Positions 49,662-62,824 of a stretch of DNA of 64,000 nucleotides are shown here, one piece after another. The position numbers and the translations under genes were made by a program. The DNA is from Vespa crabro. Lineage: Eukaryota > Arthropoda > Insecta > Hymenoptera > Vespidae. The number at the start of each line of letters is the position of its first letter. Positions within the stretch are counted from its first letter, which is position 1. The stretch lies in NCBI RefSeq assembly GCF_910589235.1, contig NC_060966.1:3773320-3837319 (forward strand). The letters are read 5' to 3'. Under the pieces are notes generated by a model. It saw only the letters and a list, made by a program, of their open reading frames with translations. It made no database searches and was not told the origin of the DNA.

Positions 49662-50113
49662 CATAAGAAAATATACAAACATATTATGATTAGATCTCAG
49701 TCAATATTCAATTTTAATACAAAACATCGACGTATACAAATATTAAATGAATCTCGCTATCATGTTCGATAAATACCGATTGAGATTCGCTCATTTGTCA
49801 AATCGATTAACTCTGTAAAAAACAAAAATTGGAGAAATCCGATGAAATAATATAAAAACCTTTTTCTATTTTCTTATTTTTTTTCATTTTTAAAAATTCC
49901 CTTTAAAATATAAATCTCAAATAAACGTTCTATTATGTATTGAAGCGCTGGATTTCATCTAACGTAGGATTGATCTAACAACATTATAAAACAAATCATA
50001 CATTATGAATAAGTCTTATGGAACAATCGTTATTATTGAAATAAATTATATTCTATTAGTTGATCAAAAAGAAATTTTGTCAATTGAACACAAATATATT
50101 ATTCTTTTTCTTT

Positions 50114-50147
<34 letters not shown>

Positions 50148-50418
50148 CATTACAAAGAAAAAAAATGTAGTCAAGATCGAGTCGATCGATTTGTCTTGTG
50201 AACGGTACAATTAATTATTGAAAAAAATAAATAACTTATATATCCCAGATTCTATATTACGGATACAGTATAGATCCACATATACACACACACACACAAA
50301 CCCATATATATATATATATATATATACATCATGTGCAGGTAGGTACATAGGAGTTCGTTGACGTCGATCGTCAAACGAAGAGAGAATACCTCGCTCGGAG
50401 CAAAGCACGCGAACGTAA

Positions 50419-50454
<36 letters not shown>

Positions 50455-50503
50455 AAAAGAAGAAAGAAGAAGAGAAAAGGAGAGAAGAAAGACGAACAAA
50501 AAA

Positions 50504-50542
<39 letters not shown>

Positions 50543-50600
50543 AAGAAAAAAGAAAGAAAAGAAAAGGAAAGAGTAGTCAGAGAAACCGTCAGCCCTCAGA
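48480..50600. other. (CT)n then AT-rich DNA
   Basis: (CT)n at 48494-48575, (TA)n at 48830-48855, (TA)n poly-T at 49613-49662, poly-T at 50110-50145, (CA)n(TA)n at 50282-50325 and poly-A with a purine tract at 50418-50575. No gene was recognised. Confidence 0.75.
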
Positions 50601-50862
50601 GAAAGGGGAAGAAAGTAGTGGTAGTTGGTAGGTGCCTTACTCGGTTTCCTTCCTCGAGGCAAGCAAGCAAGCACTTTCCCGCTTATTCAGCAATGATTCA
50701 ATTCGGATGTGCTTTTTACGCCCGGTAGCGGCGACGATAGCGTCGGTGGGAGTTACCAAGCCGTGCTTCAGCGGTCGGGGCTAACCGAAAGGGGCGGAGG
50801 TGTTACGGAAAGCGGGAAGAACGAAAGAGCAGAGTAGAGGAGCTATGAAAGAAGGAGAAAAA

Positions 50863-50909
<47 letters not shown>

Positions 50910-51137
50910 TAGATAGATAGATAGATAGATAGGTAGATATAGATAGAAAGTGAATGAGTGAAGGAGAGAGAGAGAGAGGGGGAGAGAGAGAGAGAGAGAG
51001 AGAGTATGAAAAGAAGGGGGATTGGAATCAGGAAAAGGAAGAAGGGCAACCGGAGTTATCCCACGTTGAAAACAGATTGCCAAGCATTCATCCAACATTC
51101 CTATCCTTTTCTACTTCTAAAGATTTTCTTAATGTAC

Positions 51138-51189
<52 letters not shown>

Positions 51190-51340
51190 AAAATGAGTAA
51201 GAGAGATAGAGATAGAGAGATTCCAGTTACAAGTCGTACCTTTAATTCGACTTTTACTCGCCTCTTTTTCCGGATATTTTCGTTCGCGCCAGCTCCGTTC
51301 TTCTCTCGCTGTACCAACCTAACTTTTTAGTTCTTTTTTT
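50600..51340. other. GC-richer block (50600-50830) and GA/TA/GATA microsatellites
   Basis: Unique sequence at 50580-50830, then (TA)n at 50866-50907, (GATA)n at 50907-50945, (GA)n at 50965-51004 and 51138-51185. Frames on both strands through these are artefacts. Confidence 0.75.
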
Positions 51341-51387
51341 TTTTTCTTTTTTACTTTCCTTCTTCTTTTTTTTATACTACCTACCTA

Positions 51388-51435
<48 letters not shown>

Positions 51436-51747
51436 ACTCGGTCTGTCTGTCTGTCTCCTTTTTTTTCCTCGTTCTTTTTTTCTTTTCTTTTCTTTTCTTT
51501 TCTTTTCTTTTCTTTCCTTTTTTCCTTCTTCTTGCTCTTCCTTCATTTTCTTTCTCTTTTTCCTTTTTCTATTTATTTTTTTTGTTCCCTTTCTTTTTTC
51601 GTTTTCCTCTTTTTTTTTTCCTCTATTTTTTTTCCCCTTTTTTTAAATCTTCAGCGAACGTTTATGGTATCGCGAGTATACATAACCGAAGGGAGTTAGG
51701 AGTTAGTTACAGATAATTACTTAATAACGGCATATACCAATACGTTC

Positions 51748-51832
51748 TTTCTTCTTCTTCTTCTTCTTCTTCTTCTTCTTCTTCTTCTTCTTCGTCTTCT
51801 TCTTCTTCTTCTTCTTCTTCTTCTTCTTCTTC
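51748..51832. repeat. (TTC)n array, about 28 copies
   Basis: One GTC interruption in the middle; preceded by 370 bp of T/C-rich DNA (51340-51650). Confidence 0.95.
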
Positions 51833-51959
51833 ATAAATGATTTTTTTCTTTTTCTTTTTCTTTGTTTTGTTTTGTTTTCCTTTTTCTTCTTTAATTTATT
51901 ATTATTATTATTTAATTTATTATGTTATTTTCAACGAGATATAAATTTCCTGAGAAAAA

Positions 51960-51964
51960 GAGAG

Positions 51965-52007
<43 letters not shown>

Positions 52008-52151
52008 TTTTACAGCAAGGATTATCAAAGCGTAAAAAAATTTGGATAATATTAAAATATCAAAATAATTTATCAATGTTCATTATAGAGAAGGATTTAA
52101 CTCGATGAGTAAATCGTCGGATTAATAATTCAAAACGCGATTTGATTTAGA

Positions 52152-52193
<42 letters not shown>

Positions 52194-52584
52194 TCTTTTT
52201 TTTTCTCTTTTCCTTTTCTAATTTCTCTCAATTCTATCTGATTTGGATTAAAGACTGAACGATTAAAGAAATATTTCATACGACGAGATGAGTACGAAGA
52301 GCAAAGAAAAGAAAAGAAAAGAAAAGAAAAAAAAGAAAAAAAGAAGAAAGAAAAAAAGAAAGAAACGAGAAAAATACAAAAATCTATGTACTAGCGTATT
52401 GTCATGAAATATAAATGAAAATGAAATGAAAAGAAATTTTGAGATGAACGAGTGAGACGTAAATAATACGTCGAAAGGGAGAACAAAACAAGGAAAAAAA
52501 GAAAAGAAAAAAAAGAAAAAAAAAAAGAAGAAGAAAAATAAACGCAAATATATTAAAATTAATATAACTACGAATTATTATTAC

Positions 52585-52633
<49 letters not shown>

Positions 52634-52940
52634 GTTTGAACAAATCTCAGGGTTACATTAATATCTCAATATATTGCATTATCAAATATCGTACGTTATT
52701 ATCGAATGATAAAATATAATATAATATAAGAAACTTTTGGATGAAAGAATACGTCGTTGTATACGATGTTGAAGGGCAGAGAAAAGTAAACCAAGAAAAG
52801 AAAAAGAAAAAAAAAAAAAGAAAAAGAAAAAGAAAAAGAAATAAGAACGCAACGTACACGGAGAGTTACCCACCTACTACCACTACTATCACTATCACCA
52901 CAACTACTACTACTACTACTACCTACTACTACTGCAACTA
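51960..52940. repeat. (GA)n, (ATT)n and purine tracts
   Basis: (GA)n at 51959-52006, (ATT)n at 52154-52193, purine-rich at 52300-52370 and 52490-52540, (TTA)n at 52578-52634, purine-rich at 52795-52845 and (CTA)n at 52875-52945. Confidence 0.9.
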
Positions 52941-52954
52941 CTACTTCTACGTTT

Positions 52955-53120
52955 CTTAGCGTGACGTAATATGGCGGTTTTACTTTAACAGCTAAAGCAT
53001 CGTCGGTCCCACTCGGTCAGTCGCATATTAATATCTTAGGAAGGACCGTGTAGCCAAGAGGCGGCCAGCTGCCGGCTCGTTTGCAGCACGCGATACTCGC
53101 GCTCTCACCTGTAACGTATA
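52955..53120 (+). promoter_or_regulatory. possible promoter-like island
   Basis: A unique GC-richer segment with TGACGTAA (CRE-like, 52962), ATATGGCGG (Pho/YY1-like) and TCAGTC at 53017-53022, which fits the arthropod initiator. A DPE-like GGACC lies at +25, three bases short of the canonical position. No coding exon follows before a (TCC)n/(CT)n tract, so a gene cannot be attached. Confidence 0.25.
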
Positions 53121-53300
53121 TCTCGTCCCTTCTACCTTCTCCCTCCCCCTCTGCCACCCCCCTTTCCCATCCTCCTCCTCCTCCTCCTCCTCCTCCTCCT
53201 CCTTCTTCTTCTTCTTCTCTCTCTTTCTCTCACCCCATTTCCCTTCACGAGCCCATCATCCCTCTCTCTCTCTCTCTTTCTCTCACTCGCTCTCTCTCTT

Positions 53301-53337
<37 letters not shown>

Positions 53338-54993
53338 TTCTTTTTTCCTTCTTCGTTGGTATCCGCATCTCGAAATTATTATTCCACCTTGGACCCGAGT
53401 TTATGTTGATCATTTTTAATACGCAAGACGTGTCCGTATTTAATATTTTCATGCGATTTTCTGATAAGATCAAATCGCGAAATTTTAAATCGAAAGAAAT
53501 ATTTATTTCATTTCTTTTTCATTTCTTTACTTTATCTCGACCGTAGGATATTTTATCGATATCATATTAGATACCAGTTGGAGAACTTTGTGATCTATGA
53601 AAGTGATTTTAAGTTTGTGTGATGGGACGAGGCGTGAGGAAGGGGCCTGGGGGGGGGGGAGGGGGAGGAAGGAGGGCGACGAATGGTGAGGAAAAATTAA
53701 AGGAGGAAAAGGAGTAGGAGGGAAAATTTTTATCACGTGAGATAATTTGTACCATTAGACGAATTGATTTGAACGATATTGAAGATCGTTTGATATCATA
53801 TGAATCGTATGGATTTTAAATCGTACAAATATTGTTTGTCGATATTGAGAAAAATTATATGATCCATTGAATTTATTTATTAAGAGTTTATGATTGATTG
53901 ATATTTCTGTTTCTTTTTTTTCTTTTTTCTTTTTTCCTTTTTCTTTTTTTTTTTCTTGTCTTTAATGGGAACATATAGAAATAATGTAAATCATTATTCG
54001 ATATCTGTGATAATATTTATGAGATAAGAATTTAAATTATACATTTGTTCGTTGAAAAGTTTTTCAATAATATACGAAAATTTTTGGAGTACTTTTTTCA
54101 AGGCCAATTTTTTTGTTTTTTTTTTTTCCATTTAAATTATAATATTTGTATACCTTGGAACTTCGAGCCTATTTCTATTTTTTATCTTTCATTTCTCTTT
54201 TATTTCTTTTTTTTTTTTTTTTTAATATATATATATTTCTGAAATTTGTCATTTAACATATCCCAAAAAAAAGGAATATCTTTTTTTCTTTCGGATATTT
54301 TGTCCTAAATCAATCCGTATTTATTTATTGTTATTAATAATAACACCTGTTGCGTATCTATTCCACGTAGCATATTAAAAGCAATCTATAATTAATTTTC
54401 TAATAACTCTATATGGCGTATTGCCGTAAAATCTTTTCCTTTTTTTTTTTTTTTAAATGTTTAAAATACGAATAATAAAAAACAAAAAAAAAGGAAAAGA
54501 AAAGAAATAATCTACAAAACTTTTCGAACTATTATCTCTTCATGAAAATTGCATTAACTTAAAAAAAAGTATTCAAAAAGTATTCACCGGTGATAATCAC
54601 TTTTACAATTACAAATTGGTGAGCTTTGATTTGTTAATAAAAATTTTCTAAATTCTTTAAAGGAAAAAAAAAAAAAAAAAACTTTTCTATATTCTTTCAA
54701 GAGAAAAGTTTGTTTTGTAAATTCTTTCGAAGAGAGGGTTAAAAAAAAAGAGAAGACGACTGAACGAAACAAAGAAAAATAAAAAGAAGAAACAGAAAAA
54801 AAAAAAAAGGAAAAAGAAAAACTTAACAAACATACATTACGGACAATAAATAATATGGAAAAATATTGTTCATATGAATTCCCCATGACAAAACGTTTCT
54901 AATACCAATATAAATAACGATGTCAACCAAATAAGGTTATCTTCGAAATAAGGATATCTATCAAATAAGGATACCTTTTTAATAATTGACAAG

Positions 54994-55038
<45 letters not shown>

Positions 55039-55705
55039 GTCCAGTTTCTGACGTGAAGATTCATCTCGATAAAATAAAGGTGCGAAAGAAAACGAAATAA
55101 AACTAACCATACTATCTAACCTTATAGTATATCTATCTCTTATGGTTGATCGTCCGGTTTCTCATTCTCTCGTCCAAAAGAGTATACTCGTTTATGTTAG
55201 CGAGAGTCCTTGGCTCGCTTATAAGCGCGTCGTAGCGATTTCGATCACGCACAAGACCAAAGAGAAAGAAAGAGAGAAAAATAAATAAATAGATAGATAG
55301 ATAGATAGAGAAAGAGAGAGTGAGAGAGAGAGAGAGAGAGGAATCCGAGGTCTGGTTGATCGATGATCGTCGTCACGAAAAGTTGCTCTTAAGAAGAAAA
55401 AGGATAAAACTATAAAAGAAAGAAAGAAAGAGATAAATAAATAAATAAAGAAAGAAAGAAAGAAAGAAAGAAAGAAGAAGAAGGAAGAGAAATCTGTTCT
55501 CTTCGTATCCTTTTGGAGACTTTAGTTCTCCATTGACAAACAATATCGAGAGACATATATTGTGAAAACAAAAGTATATGTATATATCTGTTTATATGCG
55601 CGCGCGTTTGTGTGTGTGTGTGTGCGTGTATGTATTTTTCGACGATCGAGGCACGATCGTACTTAAACGATTGATAAAAGCAACTGTGGTGATCCATCAT
55701 GGTGC

Positions 55706-55745
<40 letters not shown>

Positions 55746-55814
55746 TGAGATCGACCGGTTGTGAGAAGAGAAACGAAAAGAGTGAAAGAAAGAGAAAGAG
55801 AGAGAAAGAGAGAA

Positions 55815-55847
<33 letters not shown>

Positions 55848-55960
55848 AAGAGTGAGAGAAAGAAAAAGAGGATAGCATCGACAAATTCACGACGACACCC
55901 GGTCTCTCTCGCAGGTAATTTATATTTCTCAGCGATATGGGCGCTCCTACCAAAATGACT
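53120..55960. other. CT/GA-rich then AT-rich intergenic DNA
   Basis: (TCC)n(TTC)n at 53171-53218, (CT)n at 53260-53338, a G-run at 53649-53665, AT-rich DNA at 53.7-55.0 kb, (CT)n at 54998-55035, (GAAA)n/(AAAT)n at 55420-55480, (TG)n at 55608-55628, (GTC)n at 55710-55745 and (GA)n at 55790-55870. No gene was recognised. Confidence 0.7.
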
Positions 55961-56240
55961 GTCTCGCTACTTTAAGGTCGAACGAAAAGAGAAAGAGAGA
56001 AAGAGTTTCTGGGTAAAGGGGAGATGTTTGAAGTAATTATTCTTGACGATAAATTACTAACAACACCGTTGGTAACGCTGCGAGCAACTTCGTAACGCGA
56101 TAACGATCGAACGAAATGTAGTCCCTTCCTGAATGTTACTTCAAACGAATTGCGATCTTGGTAAGACTCTACAACGATCGTTCGAGAGATTCGTACATTT
56201 TAGTATGTATGCCCTTTTATATTACTTTTTCTTTTTTCTT

Positions 56241-56458
56241 CCTTTTCGTTTCTCTTTATTTATCATTTTCTTCCTATTCGTTTCTTTTTTTCTTTCTCTT
56301 TATTTTTGGTCTCTTTTTTCTTTTTCTTTTTTTTTTTCTGCTGTTGTTGTTCCTTTTCGTTTCTCTTTATTTATCATTTTCTTCCTATTCGTTTCTTTTT
56401 TTTTTTTGTTTCTCTTTATTTTTGGTCTCTTTTTTTTCTTTCGTTTTCTTTTTTCTTC
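56241..56458. repeat. two-copy tandem duplication of 111 bp (56241-56351 and 56352-56458)
   Basis: Both copies start CCTTTTCGTTTCTCTTTATT and contain ATCATTTTCTTCCTATTCGT, then TTATTTTTGGTCTC. The two copies are almost identical outside the T tracts, so the event is recent. Confidence 0.88.
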
Positions 56459-56459
56459 T

Positions 56460-56691
56460 GTTCTTCTCTCTTCTCTTTAACCTCGAAATTTATACGGCAT
56501 AGTTATTACTTTTCTTTTTTTTTTTTTTCTTTTTCTTTTTCTTTCTCTCGTGGAACAATATCTTCTATAGTATGCTAAATTAAAAGTCTTATAAATATTC
56601 GTGGATTTTCTTTTTTCTTTTTTTTTTTTCTTTTTTTTTCCTTACAAATTCGCAAAGTTCTGTCTTTTTTTTCTCTCTCTCTATATATATG

Positions 56692-56740
<49 letters not shown>

Positions 56741-57362
56741 TATTATATGTTTATTAGATATTAGGTATTTCGAGTTATAACGTGAACTTATTTTCAATAA
56801 ATAAAACGAATGAAATTTTTCCAAAAACTCGTATCTGACAACGAGAATATTTTCTTTCCTATTTTTTTTTTAATACACGATACGACGAAAATGCAATTAC
56901 CTTGTAAACTTCTCTTAAATATAATATATTACATATTCGTGCTCTCTCGATCGTGACGTCACTTTTCTTCGAACTTTTCATTACAATTAAAAAAAAAGAA
57001 AGAAAAAAGAAATTCATACAATCCTTTAATAAATATCTTACAAATCGTTATTCTTTGAGATACGTTCGAACATATAAACATTACGAAATATCTCGATCCT
57101 TTCGTAAACGTATAATTCATTTTTAAAGTCTAATAAATCGAATAACAACGAGGGTGAAAATTTTTTATTTCGAGTAATATCATCGTACGATGGGAAAAGT
57201 TAATGATTTATCTCACGTTCGAGATAACAAATCAATTTATCGTAAATAAGACGTTACACGTTATCTCAATCTTTTTCATTAATTCTGTTTCAAGAGAAAA
57301 AGAAACGAAGAAATTGATTCCAACGATTAACAAAAAAAAAAAAAAAAAGAAAAAAAAGAAAA

Positions 57363-57393
<31 letters not shown>

Positions 57394-57480
57394 AAAATAA
57401 ATCATCCCTTTCCCACGTCAAACATTTCTTCTCGCGAATATCGCAATGGCGCGATATTTTCGTTGTGATCAAGAAATGAT

Positions 57481-57511
<31 letters not shown>

Positions 57512-57692
57512 AAGGAAGGAAGGAAAGAAAAAGAGAAAGAAAAAAAAAAAAAGAAATTTGATTAGAACTCGGTAGCTAACGTTTAATAAATGTAAGAGAA
57601 ACAAGCCAAAGTTTTGCTACGTTGAAGAAAGTTTAATAATTTATCGCGTGCTTAAAATCATGAATTACCAACATAAATAATACAAATATACG

Positions 57693-57742
<50 letters not shown>

Positions 57743-58080
57743 GCTTATGCATTTAAAGAGAGCATATCGATCACACGGTATACATACGTGGAGACATATA
57801 TGTGGAGGAGGAAAGAAGAGGTCAGAAGAGAAACCCGAATATATATACACATATATATATATATGTATAACAAGAGAGGGCGGGGTGAGAGAAAGAGAGA
57901 AAGAGAGAAAGAGAGAGAGAGAGAGCCTCTACGCCTACTCCAACCTGTTAACAAATATCCAAGGCGGGCAGTTAACACACGTTTACGATAATTTATCGCG
58001 GCGGCGTACCACGAGCGCGCATTATGTTCGACTCGAAGCGGTACACGCTTACACTCGCGACGCCGATATCGATGCGACCG
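56460..58080. other. AT-rich DNA with (AT)n, purine tracts and one GC-richer island
   Basis: (AT)n at 56695-56745 and 57690-57740; a perfect CRE (TGACGTCA) at 56954-56961; purine tracts at 57328-57395 and 57480-57555; a unique GC-richer island at 57945-58085 with no supported exon. Confidence 0.7.
56954..56961. promoter_or_regulatory. perfect CRE palindrome TGACGTCA
   Basis: The full 8-bp CREB/ATF site is embedded in GATCGTGACGTCACTTTT. One such site per 64 kb is close to chance expectation, so function is not implied. Confidence 0.35.
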
Positions 58081-58380
58081 TTTAATCGACTGAACGAGAG
58101 CCAAACAACCCCATTTTCTTTTCTTCTTCTCTTTCCCTCTCTCTCTCTCTTTCTCTCTCTCTCTTTCTCTCTCTCTCTTTATTTTTATTAATAAATTTTT
58201 AGCCCAATTTATTTTTTGTCCTATGTAGTGTCTAAATGAGAATTAAAGTTAATTTTTGATTAATGAAAAATTGTAATGAATTAATTTGACTTTTCAAGTT
58301 TTATAAGAAGAAAAAAAAATGTGTGCGTTTAATGATTTGAACGAGAAACAAACAACGCCATTTTTTTTTCTTCTTCTCTT

Positions 58381-58424
<44 letters not shown>

Positions 58425-58570
58425 TTTATTTTTATTTTTATTAATAAATTTTTAGCCTATTTTATTTTTGTCGTATGTGATGTCTAAATGAGAATTAAAG
58501 TTAATTTTTGATTAATGAAAAATTGTAATGAATTAATTTGACTTTTCAAGTTTTATAAAAAAAGATATAA
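58081..58570. repeat. two-copy tandem duplication of about 245 bp (58081-58327 and 58328-58570)
   Basis: Both copies begin TTTAAT..GAACGAGA..CAAACAAC and contain TTTCTTCTTCTCTTTCCCTC, a (CT)n run, ATTAATAAATTTTTAGCC and TCTAAATGAGAATTAAAGTT, then ACTTTTCAAGTTTTATAA. The roughly 100 bp right of the (CT)n run are almost identical; the microsatellite has diverged in length. Confidence 0.9.
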
Positions 58571-58574
58571 AAAA

Positions 58575-59901
58575 GAAAGAAGCAAGGAAAAGAAAAATGA
58601 ACAATTTTAATAATTCAATAATTGTCATAATTCGAATCACGTTTCAATCGTCAATGAATAAATTTTAATTTATAATTTAATTTAATTAATGTCGGTGTTT
58701 ATAACTCACTTTTTCACGTTTACGAAGAAAGTTTTCTTATTATTGTATTTAAAAAAAAATTTTTCTTGTACGATTCGTAAATAGTAATATTTAATATCTA
58801 TTTTTACATGAGATAAAAAAATTTTAATAAAAAGTAATATTTTGTCAGAATTCGATCAATTTATCGAATTTTAACAATGTAATTTGATTTTATAATATTA
58901 CGTTTAAACAAATCTTCGTCATTAGATCCGATCTAAAAAATTCTGTCTGTTTAAAATTAAAAAAAAAAAAAAAAAAAAAAAAAGAAAGAAAAAAAAACCA
59001 GAAATATTTTATACATTTTCACGTTTTTCCATTCTACTTCTTTTTCTTCTTTTCTTTTTCCTTTTTTTTTTTTTTTTCTTTTTCACACACAGCCGACATC
59101 CACGAGAGAAGAAAATCAGAAGAAAATAATCTTTCTTCGAATGATACAAAAATTCTATTTTCTAAATAAATATTTTTAATAAATAAAAATGATCGTTTCC
59201 GTTCGCTTGAAATGTAAAATCATGTTTAAAAATAAAATCGAATATTTCTTGAAAATTTTTCTTGTTGACGTGAATTACGATAGGCGATGATAATGAAAAA
59301 TCCAATAAGTGGAATGAGAAAGAAGAAGAAGAAGAAGAAGAAGAAGGAAAATAAAGAAAACACACACACACACACACAAGAAAAAGAGAAAAAAGAAGAG
59401 TAAAAAATGAAAAAAAAAGAAAGAAAAAAGAGGAAAAAAAAAGAGAAAACAGAAAAAAAGATTAGAACACGGGACCATTCCCATATTGCTATCCCATGAT
59501 AGCATTAATCGTTCGCCAAATGCGTGCACTAATGGTACGTCCATTTTCATTAAAAGTGGAAACGACGATAATCCGGGAATAGGAAGAAGTGAGAGAATAC
59601 GATGTCAATAAATTTTCCTATCGTCAACGTTCCCATTAAACACGACTTTACGAGTTGTTACGTTATTCATTTGCAATGTTAATATCTCACCAAAACGATA
59701 ACGCATGTTCAAATAAGATATAAGATTATATTAGAGAATATTTCTCAATAGGTTATAGTGAGAGCCAATGCTTGATATACTTAATCGACAACTTATTTTC
59801 AACTTTTATCAATCTAGATATTAGATAAAACAAGTAAAAAAGATATGAGTGTGTGTATCATGAAGGTTTTCTATATGAGCTTTAGAAAGAGAGATAAAAA
59901 G

Positions 59902-59971
<70 letters not shown>

Positions 59972-60820
59972 AGAGGGAGAGGGAGGAGAGCTGGTTTATA
60001 ATATTTTATAATTTAAAGGAATGCGATATCAAAGTTAAATTATGTCGTTCCCCCATAGATATCGGCGGATATGTTCACGTAATATCATTTCTACATATAC
60101 GCCATTATAACTCGCTACTTAAGTTAAATTATTAACGTTATGGTTATTATTAATGCGATCCCCGAGCGTTAATAATTACAGGTTGTTAACAGCTAGAAAT
60201 GAAATAGTTTATCGCTTTTTCCTACTTTAAAGAAAATGAACGATCACGATTACGATTAGGATCAAGATTAAGATCAAGAGAGAGAGAGAGAGAGAGAGAG
60301 TAGGGGGGAGTGGGAGAGAGTAAAGAGATATTAGAAATAAGATAAATATGAAATATTAAAATGACGTTGTTAGATACTTTTATTACAACGATTCATCATA
60401 ATCCTTGTTTAATCTCTATAATACCATAATCAAGAATCTTTCGATGTTCCGGTTCTAGGTAACTTTGATCGAAGAACACTGTTAGAAGAAGTTAGAAAAG
60501 GAATAAGGAGGAAGAGGAAGAAGCAATAGTAGTAGTAGTAGTAGTAGTAGTAGTAATAGTAGTAATAGTAGTAGTAGTAGTAATAGTTGGCGAAAGTATA
60601 ATACTAACAGTCGACTGTAATACACTATCCATATCTCTTAGGCTCCTTGTTAAAGTGGTGGAACCGCTTGTAACGTTGACATCCCGATTTCCTCGCACTT
60701 ACCGCTCATTTTAACGCATTCTGAGGTAATGGCCGTTCCTTGTAAAGAAGTTAATTGGTTCCTGTGACAAGGCATCTCGCGTACCTAGGTAGGTACCTAG
60801 GTACGTACGTATGTTGGTTG
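58575..60820. other. AT-rich DNA with microsatellites
   Basis: Poly-A (58958-58983), (AAG)n (59322-59345), (CA)n (59360-59378), (GATA)n(GA)n (59901-59968), (GA)n (60278-60300) and (GTA)n (60526-60590). A unique block at 60620-60790 shows no supported exon. Confidence 0.75.
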
Positions 60821-60837
60821 ATAGCTAGCTAGCTAGC

Positions 60838-61145
60838 TAGGTAGGTAGATAGGTAGGTAGGTAGGTAGGTAGGTAGGTAGGTTCATTGGTTGGTTGGTTT
60901 CTTGGTTGGTTGGTTGGTTGATTGGTTGTTGGTTGGTTGGTTAGTTGGTTGATACGTACATATATACGTATGTACATCTACGTCTACGTACATAGACAAG
61001 AGAGGATTCTACGTCGTTTACGTTCAAAGAAGGATTCTCTCTCTTTGACTACCTCACTCCTCTCTTCAACCTCTGCCTACCTACCCACCTACCTACCTAC
61101 CTACCTACCTACCTACCTACCTACCTACCTACCTACCTACCTACC
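60838..61145. repeat. (GTAG)n and (GGTT)n facing a (CTAC)n array
   Basis: (GTAG)n at 60838-60881, (GGTT)n with variants at 60882-60953, then about 120 bp of mixed sequence, then (CTAC)n at 61075-61145. GTAG and CTAC are exact complements, so a stem of about 40 bp with a loop of about 190 nt is possible. The Leu/Pro/Thr/Tyr plus frame here is an artefact. Confidence 0.92.
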
Positions 61146-61149
61146 AACT

Positions 61150-61437
61150 TATCTCCTCTCAAAGGTTGCATCAAAGCGCGTTTCGTAGTTAGAGGATAGA
61201 ACGTAATTAGAGGGCACAGGGTAAACGATTCACCTGCTTCCCTTCGATCAAAACAACATTTTATTATCCCCGATATGATTAACTTCTGCCGCTTCCTATG
61301 ATCGAAGGAAGGCGAATATTAGGGATTTTAGGGTGGAGTACTTTGAAAACTAAACGATTATCTCTTATTCCGTTGGTATATTAGGTAATTAAACGAGTTT
61401 GAAGTTTTTTTTTTCTTCTTCTCCTTTTTTATTTTTC

Positions 61438-61474
<37 letters not shown>

Positions 61475-62500
61475 ATAAATAATCGTTATTTCTTCATACG
61501 TTTGTTAATTATTCATTGATATTTGTTCGTTTATATACTCGAAGAAGACGATTCTATTTCTTTCTTTCTTTCTTTCTTTCTCTCTCCCTTTTTTGTTTTT
61601 CCTTTTGTCCCTTGTCTCTTTTCGTTCTTTTTCGATTTTTTTGAATTAAAGTCGAATTTAATTAATGTCCCGTTTCGAGACCTTCTTTACTTCTTTTCTT
61701 TTCTTTTTTTTTTTTTCTTTTTGTTGCCTCTTCCTCGTTTTTTCTTTTCTTTTTCTTTTTCTTTTTCTTTTTTATAAATTTATTACCGAGATAAAACTTC
61801 CGTATTTGATTTCGATGAAATTTTTCTTCCAAATGAAATTCGACGATAGAATTATAATTAAAGTCAATCTTTGTCGATCAATTATTTCTTTAAATTGGTT
61901 TTGATATGAAAAGAAAAACAAACAAAACAAAACAAAAAAAAAATGAAAAATATTAATTTATCTCTCTCCGTACAATCGAACATACTTTTTATAATAATCG
62001 AATTAATCCGTGACATTATCAATATTAAAATTATCAGCGTAAAATTTGGAAAAAAAAGAGAAAAACATTTTGAGCATAATTAATTAAACGCAAAATCTTT
62101 TTCCAATTTAGTGATTTATAAAATCGATGGAAGAGGGAGATAAAGAGAAATAAAGAAAAAAGGGTGAGGGGAAAGAAAAAGGAAGAAAGAAGAAACAAAA
62201 AGAAAAACGAAAAAGAAGAAAAACAAGGGACAAAAACAGAAAGCACGATCAAGAAAAAAAAGAAAAAAAAAAGGAAAAGAAAAGAAAAAAAAATAGAAAG
62301 AAACGTGCGTGTTAAAAAAAGATGATGGTCGTGATCAATGAAGATCGCGGTCGAATCGCTTTTCTTTTTCACTTGTTCTGTTTCTGATTCTATTACCTTT
62401 TTCTTTTTTTCTTTTCTTTTGTTTCGCTTTTTTTCTTTCTTTTTTTCTCTTTCTAATTTTTTTTTTTTAATTCCCTTTTTTTCGGTGCGATCGTTCAGCT
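61150..62500. other. unique block, then T/C-rich and purine-rich DNA
   Basis: 61150-61390 is unique; 61405-61480 and 61555-61770 are T/C-rich; 62040-62300 is purine-rich followed by T/C-rich 62355-62470. The 197-codon minus frame is an artefact of these tracts. Confidence 0.75.
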
Positions 62501-62824
62501 CACATACATACCGTTCCTCTTCTCCTTTCGTTGGGTCTGTCGGTCGGTAGGTCGCGTCGGTTCGGTTCGGTTCGGTTCGGTTCGGACTAGGTGCTACTCC
62601 TCCAGGTAATTTTCCTTGGATCTGCATATTTTAGCACGAACACTTCCGTCGATCATTATCCTCGTTGAGAGTCGAGCGGGCTGCAGGCCCACGAGACTTA
62701 AAGCCACGACTTTGTTGCATACAATCGCAGGATGGCTCGCGTGTATCGCATGAACCTTGCCACGCAAACGTCCCATTGGGTTAATCTCCTTTATGGAAAA
62801 TCGTTGCACTTTGACCTGTACTTT

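Noticed and set aside
60700..60712. Minus-strand ATGAGCG|GTAAGTG, a possible tiny first coding exon
   Set aside because: Seven coding bases with an ideal donor cannot be distinguished from chance without transcript data.
60838..60953. Telomere-like G-rich repeats
   Set aside because: Units are GGTA and GGTT, not the insect TTAGG pentamer.
62034..62627. 197-codon minus-strand open frame
   Set aside because: Lys- and Phe-rich read-through of adjacent purine and pyrimidine tracts.
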